Assembly (NCBI RefSeq): GCF_021390495.1
Contig: NZ_JAJEJP010000003.1
Coordinates: 1,426,001 to 1,490,000 of the forward strand
Source: Paraburkholderia sp. ZP32-5
GTDB taxonomy: Bacteria > Pseudomonadota > Gammaproteobacteria > Burkholderiales > Burkholderiaceae
Reading direction: 5' to 3'
Length of the DNA: 64,000 bases
In this document: positions 37,041 through 44,904 of the stretch, in pieces
How positions within the stretch are numbered: the first letter of the stretch is position 1
Layout of the letters: every line of letters begins with the position of its first letter
Translations under genes and position numbers: made by a program
The notes under the pieces: model-generated
Told to the model about the DNA's origin: nothing
The model's input: only the letters and a program-made list of their open reading frames with translations
The model's database searches: none

Positions 37041-37958
37041 GTGAGCCAATCCGCACCCTCGTCCGCCCCCAATCAGGTACGCCGTGTCGCGTTCCTGGGC
37101 CTCGGCGTGATGGGCCATCCGATGGCCGGACATCTTGCCAAAGCCGGGCTCGATGTCACGGTCTATAACCGCACCGCCGAAAAGGCCGCGCAATGGGTCG
37201 CCGAATATGGCGGCCGCGCCGCCGCCACGCCGCGTGAAGCGGCCCAGGGCGCCGATCTGGTGCTCGCCTGCGTCGGCAACGATGACGATCTGCGCAGCGT
37301 CACGCTCGGCGCGGATGGCGCGTTCGCCGGCATGACGCGCGACGCCGTCTTTGCCGACCATACGACCGCGTCCGCCAACGTCGCGCGCGAGCTAGCCGCG
37401 AGCGCGGCCGAACATGGTCTGCATTTCATCGACGCGCCCGTGTCGGGCGGCCAGGCGGGCGCCCAGAACGGCAAGCTCACGATCATGTGCGGCGGCGAAG
37501 CCACGGCCTTCGAGCGCGCGAGGCCCACGCTCAGCCACTACGGCGCGGCCGTGACACTGGTCGGCGCCGCGGGCGCGGGTCAGCTCGCCAAGATGGTCAA
37601 CCAGATCTGTATCGCGGGTCTCGTGCAGGGACTTTCCGAGGCGATCAACTTCGGCGAGCACGCCGGGCTCGACATGGCGCTGGTATTGGAAGTGATCGGC
37701 AAGGGCGCCGCCGCGAGCTGGCAGATGGACAACCGCGGCCAGACGATGATGGCGAACAAATTCGACTTCGGTTTCGCGGTGGACTGGATGCGCAAGGATC
37801 TCGGCTTCTGCCTCGACGAAGCGAAGCGCAATGGCGCGGCGCTGCCGGTTACCGCGCTCGTCGACCAGTTCTACGGCGACGTGCAGCGGCTGGGCGGCAG
37901 CCGCTTCGATACATCGAGCCTGATCTGGCGTCTGCGCAAGCTCGACGGCGGCGCATAA
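37041..37958 (+). CDS. NAD(P)-dependent beta-hydroxyacid dehydrogenase
   Basis: The 305-residue protein belongs to the 3-hydroxyisobutyrate dehydrogenase family. The nucleotide motif is VAFLGLGVMGHPMAGHLAK (GxGxxG, ~residues 17-22), and YNRT after beta-2 favours NADP(H). The substrate-binding motif is DAPVSGGQAGAQNGKLTIM (~129-147), and the catalytic Lys is in GAGQLAKMVNQ (~180). GTG 37041 was chosen because AGGAG lies 5 nt upstream; an ATG at 36998 has no such site. It diverges from the DUF3311 operon. Family members reduce tartronate or succinic semialdehyde and related aldehydes, and YihU acts on sulfolactaldehyde. A role with sulfonate aldehydes is possible but unproven. Confidence 0.82.
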   Translation: MSQSAPSSAPNQVRRVAFLGLGVMGHPMAGHLAKAGLDVTVYNRTAEKAAQWVAEYGGRAAATPREAAQGADLVLACVGNDDDLRSVTLGADGAFAGMTRDAVFADHTTASANVARELAASAAEHGLHFIDAPVSGGQAGAQNGKLTIMCGGEATAFERARPTLSHYGAAVTLVGAAGAGQLAKMVNQICIAGLVQGLSEAINFGEHAGLDMALVLEVIGKGAAASWQMDNRGQTMMANKFDFGFAVDWMRKDLGFCLDEAKRNGAALPVTALVDQFYGDVQRLGGSRFDTSSLIWRLRKLDGGA

Positions 37959-37967
37959 CGCGCGGCT

Positions 37968-38005
37968 GGGCGGCGGTATGTCCCGAAGCCGGGAAGCCGC
38001 CGCCC
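37968..38005. terminator. Convergent terminator between the beta-hydroxyacid dehydrogenase and sauU
   Basis: GGGCGGCGG (37968-37976) pairs with CCGCCGCCC (37997-38005), and the loop contains a second hairpin CCCG-AAGC-CGGG (37982-37993). It begins 9 nt after one stop codon and lies 54 nt past the other, so it can serve both convergent genes. Confidence 0.6.
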
Positions 38006-38058
38006 GCCTGTGCCGTACAAAGCCGCGCGGTTCACGCGGTCCGCGTGGACCACGCGGT

Positions 38059-39441
38059 TCAACGCCACCAGCGCAACGGCCGCCGCAGCGTGTGCCGTTC
38101 GAGCCGCACCGTCGGCATGCTGTCGAGGAAGGCGAAGGCCCCGGCCTCCTCCGGGCCCATGCGCCGCTCGCGTTCCTCGTCGGCCTCGACCGTGCGCGAA
38201 GTATCGATAAAGAACGCCGCGACGATGCCGAGCGCCAGCAAGCCGGCCGAGATCATGAACGGCACGTTATAGCTGCCGGTGTGCTGGATCAGGTAGCCGA
38301 ATACGACCGGCGACACCATCCCCGCAATGCCGAAGCCCGTGTTCATCATGCCGCCCGCCGTACCCGCGTACTTGCCGGCGATATCGAGCGGCAGCGTCCA
38401 CAGCACCGGATTCGTGATCTCCAGGAAGAAGAACGAAGCGGACAGGAAGAACACCGCGACCATCGGGTTCGCGACCGACACCATCGGCAGCAGGAAAGCG
38501 AGCGAGCCGCCCATGCCGGTCACGAGCACCGCGCAGCGCGCAAAGCGCAGCCGGCCCGTCCACTTGTAGAGCTTGTCCGAGACCACGCCGCCGAGCGTGT
38601 CGCCCACCACGCCGGCGAGCAGCGGCAGCGCCGTGAACAGCGCGATCTGCTTCAGGTCGAAGCCGCGCGACTCCTTCAGATACGACGGCAGCCACGTCAG
38701 ATACACCCACAACAGCCAGCCGTAGCAGAAGTCGACGAACGTGACGAGCCACATGCGCCGAACCAGCTTGCGCCATGGCGTCGCGGCACGCTTCGCACGG
38801 TCGCAGTCGCCCTTGCGATAGCCGATCTCGGCGGTCTCTTCGGCCGTAATGCGGCGGTTCTGTTCCGGCGAGTTCGTGAATACGAACAGATACAGCACCG
38901 TCCACAACAGGCTCACGATCCCGAGCAGGATGAACGCGTCGCGCCAGCCGCCCGCCACGACCACCGCGAGCACCAGCGGTGGCGTGACCGCGCCGCCGAG
39001 GCGCGCGAAGCTGTGCGTGATGCCCTGCGCGAAGCCGCGTTCGCCGACCGGCATCCAGTAGGTGAACGCCCGCGTGGCGGTCGGAAACGCGCCGCCCTCG
39101 CCGATGCCGAGCGCGAAGCGCAGCCCCACCAGCATCGCGACGCTGCCGGCAAAGCCCGTCGCGAACGTCGCCACCCCCCAGATCAACGACAACACGGTCA
39201 ACACGAGCTTCGGTCCGAACTTGTCCGACAGCCAGCCGCCGACGATCTGCATCACGGCATACGGATAGGCAAACGCGGAAAACACGAGCCCGAGCTGCAC
39301 CGCGCTCAGACCCATTTCGTGACGAATCAGCGGTCCCGCGACCGCGATGTTCACGCGGTCGATGTACGAGATGAAGTACATCAGACACATGACCGCGAGA
39401 ATGATATGGCGCGTCTTCACGCGCTGTGCGTGCTGTTTCAT
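38059..39441 (-). CDS. sauU: MFS transporter, probable sulfoacetate importer
   Basis: The 460-residue protein has 12 helices and anion:cation symporter (ACS) family traits: MYFISYIDRVNIAVAGP in helix 1, GGWLSDKFGPKLVL in loop 2-3, GIGEGGAFPTATRAF in helix 4. This family imports organic anions. The gene lies 104 nt after an AMP-forming CoA ligase and an acylating aldehyde dehydrogenase with a divergent IclR regulator, the sauRSTU order known for sulfoacetate degradation in Cupriavidus necator H16. Its C-terminal ~40 residues are charged and probably cytoplasmic. Confidence 0.75.
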   Translation of the reverse strand: MKQHAQRVKTRHIILAVMCLMYFISYIDRVNIAVAGPLIRHEMGLSAVQLGLVFSAFAYPYAVMQIVGGWLSDKFGPKLVLTVLSLIWGVATFATGFAGSVAMLVGLRFALGIGEGGAFPTATRAFTYWMPVGERGFAQGITHSFARLGGAVTPPLVLAVVVAGGWRDAFILLGIVSLLWTVLYLFVFTNSPEQNRRITAEETAEIGYRKGDCDRAKRAATPWRKLVRRMWLVTFVDFCYGWLLWVYLTWLPSYLKESRGFDLKQIALFTALPLLAGVVGDTLGGVVSDKLYKWTGRLRFARCAVLVTGMGGSLAFLLPMVSVANPMVAVFFLSASFFFLEITNPVLWTLPLDIAGKYAGTAGGMMNTGFGIAGMVSPVVFGYLIQHTGSYNVPFMISAGLLALGIVAAFFIDTSRTVEADEERERRMGPEEAGAFAFLDSMPTVRLERHTLRRPLRWWR

Positions 39442-39544
39442 GTCTTTGTCTCCTGAGTCTCTCTTTTGTATCGCCTGTTCGGATGCGCGCGGGCGCGAAC
39501 CCGTAGTCGCGCGTAGTCACGCATAAGTCACGCGTGGTCGCGCA

Positions 39545-41236
39545 TCAGCCCGACGGCGTCACGAGCTTCAGCCGCTGCACCTTGCCCGAGGGGCCGCGCG
39601 GCAGCTCGGTCACGAAGCGGAATTCGCACGGCGTCTTGTAGCGGCCCAGTTCGCGCAGACAATGCTCGCGCAGCTCGTTCGAGTCCGGCACGCCGGGCCA
39701 GTGAGTCTCGCGCGGCACCACGAACGCGACGATCTCCTGGCCATAAGCGGCATCCGGCACACCGACGGCCGCCGCGTCGAGCACGCCGGGATGGCGCAGC
39801 AGTGCCTCGTCGATCTCGCGCGGCGCGATGTTTTCGCCGCCCTTGATGATCAGTTCCTTCGAGCGGCCGTTGATATAAAAGTAGCCCTCGTCGTCGCGAT
39901 AGCCGAGATCGCCGGTGCGCAGCCAGCCGTCGGTGGTGAACGCTTTGGCCGTGTCCTCGCGGCGCTTGTAGTAGCCGCGCATGACCTGATCGCCGCGCAA
40001 TACGATTTCGCCGCACTCGTTCGGTCCGCATTCCCGGCCATCGCGATCGATCACGCGCGCCTCGCCACCCGAGGGCAGGCCGATGCTGCCGATCCGGCGC
40101 CGCGCGGCATCGAACGGGTTGCTAAAGACGGGCGCGGCGGTCTCGGTCATCCCCATCGTCTCGATGACGCCAATGCCGAAGCGCGCTTCGAAAGCGCGAT
40201 GGTGGTCGGCGGGCAGCGCGGCGGACGCGCTGCGGCAGAACTTCAGCGCGGACAGGTCGAGCCCTTGCGGCGCGTCGCCGTTCAGCAGATAGGCGACGAT
40301 GGTCGGCACCACGTTGATCCACGTGCAGCCGTAGCTGGCGGCATCGCGCCAGAACGTGCGGCCGGAAAAACGCGGCGTCAGCACGACCGAGCCCGCGTGC
40401 CACAGCGGCGCAAGCAAGGTCACGACGAGTCCGTTGATGTGATAAAGCGGCAGCGAAGCGAGCACGCGGTCATCGGCACCGAGCCGGTGTTCGACGCTGA
40501 TGTTGCGCGCGTTCGCATACAGGTTCGCGTGGCTGAGCAGCACGCCCTTCGGCGCGCCGGTCGTGCCCGACGTGTACATCAGCAGCGCGATGTCGGCGGT
40601 ATCGGGGACGGCGGGTTCGGTGGTCACGTCCGCGTCCGGGCGCTCGAAGGCAGCCGGGGTCGACGTGCCAGCAAGTCCCGATGCGGGCACCGCGCTGGCA
40701 GCATCGGCAGCCATCGTTGCGAGCGCAGGCAGTTCGGGCAGCCCGTCGGCATCCGGTTCCGTGCGCACGAGCGCGATGTCGCGCGACATGCCCTGCTCGC
40801 GCAACGTGGCGAGCGCCGTCGCGAGCGCGGCGTTCGTCTGCGCGCAGGCGAAGATCATCCGCGTATCCGAATGCTCGACGATATAGGCAAGCTGCGACGG
40901 CTGGCAAAGCAGGTTCAGCGGATGCGCGATCAAGCCGCTATACATCGCGCCGAGCAGTAGCGTGGCGGTCTGGATGCCGTTGCCCATCAGCACCGACACG
41001 ACGTCGCCGGGCTTCAGGCCGGCGTCGCGAAAGCGGTTTTCGAGCGCCTGGCAGCGTTCGAGCAGCGCGCCGAAGGTGAGGACCGCGCCCGTCGTGGCTG
41101 AACTGGCGGTCTCGTCGGCAACTGGGCGGACATCTTCGTGCGCAGCGTCGTCGAGCGCCGCCAGCAGGAAGGGTTTGTCCGGGTACTGGGCGGCGCGCGC
41201 TTCGATCAGCGCGCGAATCGTCGCGGGCGCGCTCAT
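39545..41236 (-). CDS. sauT: AMP-forming CoA ligase, probable sulfoacetate-CoA ligase
   Basis: The 563-residue ANL-superfamily enzyme has the phosphate loop TSGTTGAPKG (222-231), the adenine motif ETMGMTETAAP (~355), the GWLRTGDLGYRDDEGYFYINGRSKELI hinge region (quoted as WLRTGDLGYRDDEGYFY), and the catalytic Lys region LPRGPSGKVQRL near the C-terminus. It would activate sulfoacetate to sulfoacetyl-CoA with ATP. Its ATG overlaps the sauS stop (ATGA), so ligase and reductase are coupled, which fits a shared CoA-thioester intermediate. An unusual ~35-residue Ala/Ser-rich insertion occurs at ~175-205. An ordinary acyl-CoA synthetase is the alternative without the context. Confidence 0.75.
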   Translation of the reverse strand: MSAPATIRALIEARAAQYPDKPFLLAALDDAAHEDVRPVADETASSATTGAVLTFGALLERCQALENRFRDAGLKPGDVVSVLMGNGIQTATLLLGAMYSGLIAHPLNLLCQPSQLAYIVEHSDTRMIFACAQTNAALATALATLREQGMSRDIALVRTEPDADGLPELPALATMAADAASAVPASGLAGTSTPAAFERPDADVTTEPAVPDTADIALLMYTSGTTGAPKGVLLSHANLYANARNISVEHRLGADDRVLASLPLYHINGLVVTLLAPLWHAGSVVLTPRFSGRTFWRDAASYGCTWINVVPTIVAYLLNGDAPQGLDLSALKFCRSASAALPADHHRAFEARFGIGVIETMGMTETAAPVFSNPFDAARRRIGSIGLPSGGEARVIDRDGRECGPNECGEIVLRGDQVMRGYYKRREDTAKAFTTDGWLRTGDLGYRDDEGYFYINGRSKELIIKGGENIAPREIDEALLRHPGVLDAAAVGVPDAAYGQEIVAFVVPRETHWPGVPDSNELREHCLRELGRYKTPCEFRFVTELPRGPSGKVQRLKLVTPSG

Positions 41237-42690
41237 TGGCCGAACCTCCGGAAATAGTCGCCGAGCAGACTGTCCAGCTCGGGAACGTGCTCCGCGATCG
41301 GGTACGCGACGCGCGTAATGTTCAGATACTGACGAAAGCCGAGGTTCTCCGAAAAGTTGTTGCGCCCCCAGGTTCCGCAGCCCATCGACAGCGAGAACGG
41401 CAGGCCGTTGTCGAAGTTGCCGCCGGTCGCGAAGCAATGCGCCTGATTGACGATCACGCGCGCCACCGGCAACGTCGAACCCAGCGTCAAGGCCTCATGC
41501 GGCTCGCCCGTATGCAGGCCGACCGAGTGCCCCGCGCCTATGTACGCATACAGACGACGCACGATATTCGCCGCGTCGGCGAAATCGCGCGCGCGGTAGA
41601 CCGTGAGCACGGGCGCGAGCTTCTCACCCGAAAACGGATGACTTTCCCCGAAGCCGGTTTCCTCGACCATCAGAAACGCGCACTCGCGCGTTGCGATGTC
41701 GGCGAGGCCGGCGCTCTGTGCGATCTGCGATGCGGATTTTGCGGTGCAGCGCGCCGACAGTTTGCCGTCGGTCCACATCGCGGCCTGCAGCTTCTCCTTT
41801 TGTTGCGCGTCGAGCAGCACGCCGCCGCATGCGGCGAGTTCGCGCAGCATCGCGTCATAGATCGCGTCGTCGATCACGACGCTGTTCTCGGACGAACAGC
41901 TCGTCGCGTTGTCGAAGGTTTTCGATGCGGCGATCTTGTGCGCTGCATCGCGAAGGTTGGCCGTGCGCGTGACGATCGACGCCACGTTGCCGGCGCCCAC
42001 GCCAAACGCCGGCGTGCCGCTGGCATAGGCCATCCGCACGTTCGCCTGCGAGCCCGTCGCGACCACGAGGTCGGCTTCGCGCATCAACGCGGCGGTCGCG
42101 GCTTTGTCTACCGGCGCGGGAAGCATCTGCACGAGCGCTGGGTCCAGCCCCGCCTTCGCGAACTGGGCATGGATGAAACCGATCAGCGTCTCGCACGCGC
42201 CATAGCCCTTCGGCGACGGCGCGACGATTACCGCATTGCCGCATTTGAGCGCGTTGATGATCTTGTTGGCCGGCGTCGCGGCCGGATTGGTCGAAGGCGT
42301 GATCGCAGCGACGACGCCGACCGCGCGCGCGATTTCGACGATGCCCGTAGCCTCGTCCCGCGCAATCACGCCGCAAGTCTTCAGGCCATGCAGGTCGCGC
42401 AGCAGTCCAAGCGTCTTGCGGTAGTTCTTACGAACCTTGTCGTCAGCGTTGCCGAGGCCGGTGTCGCGTACCGCCTGCTCGGCAAGTTCGCGGTTCCGGC
42501 CGGGCTCCATGATGGCCCAGGCCGCGGCGGCCGCGGCGGTATCGAGCGCGGATTGCCCGGCAAACTCGAACGCTTGCTGCGCTGCACGCGAACGCTCGAT
42601 CAGCGCCGCGATTTGCGGCGCGATTTGAGGCACATGCACGTCGGAATGGCCCGCACCGGCGGCAATGCCCTGGGTGTCCCTCACATTCAT
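41233..42690 (-). CDS. sauS: CoA-acylating aldehyde dehydrogenase, probable sulfoacetaldehyde dehydrogenase (acylating)
   Basis: The 485-residue protein belongs to the acylating aldehyde dehydrogenase group (EutE/AdhE N-domain type). It shows GVVAAITPSTNPAATP (~125-140), KCGNAVIVAPSPKG (149-162), and the catalytic Cys265 in DNATSCSSENS, like the DNxxxCASE motif of the group. It should reduce sulfoacetyl-CoA to sulfoacetaldehyde, which Xsc then cleaves. The linked CoA ligase, MFS importer and divergent IclR-type gene reproduce sauRSTU of Cupriavidus necator. It is the first gene of the minus-strand operon. Without context, acetaldehyde or succinic-semialdehyde specificity would also be possible. 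Confidence 0.8.
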   Translation of the reverse strand: MNVRDTQGIAAGAGHSDVHVPQIAPQIAALIERSRAAQQAFEFAGQSALDTAAAAAAWAIMEPGRNRELAEQAVRDTGLGNADDKVRKNYRKTLGLLRDLHGLKTCGVIARDEATGIVEIARAVGVVAAITPSTNPAATPANKIINALKCGNAVIVAPSPKGYGACETLIGFIHAQFAKAGLDPALVQMLPAPVDKAATAALMREADLVVATGSQANVRMAYASGTPAFGVGAGNVASIVTRTANLRDAAHKIAASKTFDNATSCSSENSVVIDDAIYDAMLRELAACGGVLLDAQQKEKLQAAMWTDGKLSARCTAKSASQIAQSAGLADIATRECAFLMVEETGFGESHPFSGEKLAPVLTVYRARDFADAANIVRRLYAYIGAGHSVGLHTGEPHEALTLGSTLPVARVIVNQAHCFATGGNFDNGLPFSLSMGCGTWGRNNFSENLGFRQYLNITRVAYPIAEHVPELDSLLGDYFRRFGQ

Positions 42691-42804
42691 CGTCGAACTC
42701 CGGTCAAGTCGATTGGCTGTACTGCCAATCTATTCACCAGCGCGTGAATGCGAGTCCCGATTCCCGTGCAATCCGCGACTCACGACGCGGGAGGCCACAA
42801 ATAT

Positions 42805-42840
42805 GCAATTTTCGGGACTTTCACCAGTCCCGAAAAATGC
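42805..42840. promoter_or_regulatory. Long palindrome in the sauS-sauR promoter region
   Basis: TTTTCGGGACT (42809-42819) and AGTCCCGAAAA (42826-42836) are perfect 11-bp arms around TTCACC. Three more outer pairs form after one mismatch (GCA/TGC), giving 14 of 15 pairs. It lies 115-150 bp upstream of sauS and ~95 bp upstream of sauR. It could be a SauR operator or an mRNA hairpin in the sauS leader. Confidence 0.6.
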
Positions 42841-42860
42841 ACAGCACGATGCAAAATAGC

Positions 42861-42893
42861 CTGAAGCCTGCTTGAAGCCTGTTTGAAGCCCTG
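42861..42893 (+). repeat. Three 11-bp tandem repeats upstream of sauR
   Basis: Three consecutive 11-mers read CTGAAGCCTGC, TTGAAGCCTGT and TTGAAGCCCTG. The 11-bp period places each copy on nearly the same face of the helix, as expected for tandem regulator sites. They end 41 nt before the sauR ATG. Confidence 0.55.
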
Positions 42894-42934
42894 TTAACAA
42901 CGACACGGTGCAACCAACGCAGCAGAGGGGAAGC

Positions 42935-43699
42935 ATGTCCACATCGAACCAATCGAATGCGGCGGCAGTCCGCGCGTTCCGCGTGCTCGAAACGCTTGCC
43001 CAGGCGGGTCGTCCATTGGCGATGATGGATCTCGTCCAGGCCCTCGGTTTGCCCAAGCAGACGGTGCACCGGATCCTCACGCAACTTACCGACGCGTGGC
43101 TCGTCACCCGCGGCGCCAACGACAAGCTTTACGAATGCTCGGCGCGCGTCAGGACGATGGCGGTGCACGTGCTGATGCACGCGGGGCCGGCGGCGGCGCG
43201 GCATCTGCTGCTCGAACAACTCGTCGAAAAGATTGGCGAGACCTGCAACCTGACGATGCTCGCCGGCAATGATGTGGTTTATGTGGATCGTGTCGAGACC
43301 GAATGGCCGTTGCGCATGCATCTGCAGCCGGGCTCGCACGTGCCGCTGCACTGCTCGGCAAGCGGCAAGCTGCTGCTGAGCTTCCTGCCCAAGGAGCGTC
43401 GCGACCGCATCATCGAAACGTTGCCTCTGCGCGCCCATTCTGAACAGACGATTACCGACCGCGAAGCATTGCGCAAGGAGCTGGCCGTGACACGGCGCCG
43501 GCAACTGGCGATCAATAATCAGGAGCATTTACAAGGCTTGATCGCGATTGCGGTTCCCGTAATAATCGACCGCAACCGCGCATGTGCGGCAATCGCCGTG
43601 CAGGCGCCGGTCGGGCGCGTCGCGCTCGATGACCTGCTCGCCTTCGTGCCTGATCTGAGGCATGCCGCAACTGAAACCGCGAAGACCTTCCGCGAGTGA
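42935..43699 (+). CDS. sauR: IclR-family regulator, probable sulfoacetate regulator
   Basis: The 254-residue protein has an N-terminal IclR winged helix (about residues 12-75, MMDLVQALGLPKQTVHRILTQ) and an effector domain (~85-250) with GETCNLTMLAGNDVVYVDRV, SHVPLHCSASGKLLLSFLP and NQEHLQGLIAIAVPV. It is clearly related to the IclR-type protein at 28092-28991, so the two regulators probably arose from a common ancestor. It diverges from sauSTU. ATG 42935 has GGGGAAG upstream; a GTG at 42908 is a weaker alternative. Sulfoacetate or a derived metabolite is the likely effector, by context only. Confidence 0.75.
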   Translation: MSTSNQSNAAAVRAFRVLETLAQAGRPLAMMDLVQALGLPKQTVHRILTQLTDAWLVTRGANDKLYECSARVRTMAVHVLMHAGPAAARHLLLEQLVEKIGETCNLTMLAGNDVVYVDRVETEWPLRMHLQPGSHVPLHCSASGKLLLSFLPKERRDRIIETLPLRAHSEQTITDREALRKELAVTRRRQLAINNQEHLQGLIAIAVPVIIDRNRACAAIAVQAPVGRVALDDLLAFVPDLRHAATETAKTFRE

Positions 43700-43749
43700 A
43701 AGTACATGAGGTGAGCACGTGGAGCGCTGCCTGACATGAGCCTATAGCG

Positions 43750-44085
43750 ATGCACGCGTATATTTTCAAGGACCGTAGCGGGCGCGTTATCGATGTCGAA
43801 ACCGACGACGAAGGCGAAGCCGCAGTCGCTTACCACCACGCCGAGCCAGTAGGACGGCTGTCCATTTCGTACGATGACACGTCGAACGACCCTTCAGCCA
43901 CGCTGATCGAGTTGTTCGTCGAGCCTGCGTACCGACGCTGCGGGATCGCCCGCACGCTGGTGGCCTGTGCGCATGAGACGACAGGCAGTCCGATTCGAGT
44001 GCCGCGAACCATGGCACGCCAAAGCGAAGCATTCAGTTCACTTTGCCGCTGCCTTGAAAGCGAAGGTTTGATTCTGCTGACCTGA
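43750..44085 (+). CDS. Small GNAT-family acetyltransferase-like protein
   Basis: The 111-residue protein carries the central GNAT strand-helix with acetyl-CoA loop, LIELFVEPAYRRCGIARTLV (RxxGIA-type motif A, about residues 54-73). It is shorter than typical GNATs (~150 residues): motif B is hard to see, and the C-terminal ~25 residues do not match. It may be a minimal or degraded acetyltransferase. The substrate is unknown and neighbours give no hint. Confidence 0.55.
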   Translation: MHAYIFKDRSGRVIDVETDDEGEAAVAYHHAEPVGRLSISYDDTSNDPSATLIELFVEPAYRRCGIARTLVACAHETTGSPIRVPRTMARQSEAFSSLCRCLESEGLILLT

Positions 44086-44120
44086 CGCGATGCGGTGTGG
44101 TGCGAATCGATGCAAGAAGC

Positions 44121-44741
44121 TCAGTGCCCGTTCCCATCGCCGAACGCGAGCCGCATCGCGTAATCGCGCACATCACCGGGCCACGATGCAATGCAAGCGC
44201 TCATCTTCGCTGAATCGTTCGCGAACAGCGCGCGCGTCGCTTCTTCGAAGCCCGGCAAATCTCCACCGACCGCCAGCATGAAGTGATACGCACGCTCCTG
44301 CGCGACGCGCATTCTGTCTTTCTCACTTCCGTTTCGGCGTGCCTGCTCAACCAGTTTGCGCAGCGTCACGGACGCGCCGCCCGGCTGCGCGGCGAGCCAG
44401 TCCCAATGACGCGGCAACAAGGTCACCTCACGCGCCACCACGCCGAGTCGCGGACGGCCGCGGCCTCTGACGGCGCTCGCCTCCGCTGCCTCGTTTTCAG
44501 TGTCGGCGCTCCTCGCATGAGCGCGCGCGATACCGGCCAGCCGCGCGATGACCTGCTGTTCCGTGCCTCTCGTATCGACATCGATCGTGCGGCCGGTTTC
44601 GTCATCGAAGATCAGAACCGGACCCGACGCGCCGCCTTCGAGCGCGCTTTTAACCGCCAACGCGTTCACTTGCAGCGACCCCGTGGCGAGGCGCCGATCG
44701 CCATCAAAGCTCGTATAGGAATGGGTAGACATGTCGTTCAT
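44121..44741 (-). CDS. DUF2239 family protein
   Basis: The 206-residue protein fits DUF2239: N-terminal YTSFDGDRRLATGSL, a segment VLIFDDETGRTIDVDTRG, the block GRGRPRLGVVAREVTLLPRHWDWLAAQPGGAS (quoted as GRGRPRLGVVAREVTLLPRH and WLAAQPGGAS), and the C-terminal YHFMLAVGGDLPGFEEATRA. The GRGRPRLG piece looks like an AT-hook. Function unknown. It diverges from the TetR gene across an AT-rich promoter region with an inverted repeat at 44776-44808. Confidence 0.75.
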   Translation of the reverse strand: MNDMSTHSYTSFDGDRRLATGSLQVNALAVKSALEGGASGPVLIFDDETGRTIDVDTRGTEQQVIARLAGIARAHARSADTENEAAEASAVRGRGRPRLGVVAREVTLLPRHWDWLAAQPGGASVTLRKLVEQARRNGSEKDRMRVAQERAYHFMLAVGGDLPGFEEATRALFANDSAKMSACIASWPGDVRDYAMRLAFGDGNGH

Positions 44742-44775
44742 GACAATCGCCTAAGGAAAAGATCATCCGATTATG

Positions 44776-44808
44776 CCCGGATAAAAATAGATGTCAATAT
44801 TATCCGGG
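44776..44808. promoter_or_regulatory. Inverted repeat upstream of the DUF2239 gene
   Basis: CCCGGATAA (44776-44784) and TTATCCGGG (44800-44808) are perfect 9-bp arms, 15 nt apart. They lie 35-67 bp upstream of the DUF2239 start in an AT-rich stretch, so they could be an operator or a leader hairpin. Confidence 0.5.
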
Positions 44809-44881
44809 TAAATAAATTGCCGCAGGGTTTCCCCTCCTTTATCTGAGCGAAAAACGTCCTACTATCATCAACTTAAAACTA

Positions 44882-44899
44882 ACTAACTCATCAATTAGT
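44882..44899. promoter_or_regulatory. Inverted repeat just upstream of the TetR gene
   Basis: ACTAA (44882-44886) and TTAGT (44895-44899) flank an 8-nt centre and end 5 nt before the TetR start codon. TetR regulators usually bind such short palindromes at their own promoter. No Shine-Dalgarno precedes the ATG. Confidence 0.4.
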
Positions 44900-44904
44900 C
44901 AGAC

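Noticed and set aside
42861..42893. Tandem repeats as a CRISPR array
   Set aside because: Units are contiguous 11-mers without spacers, and no cas gene is present.
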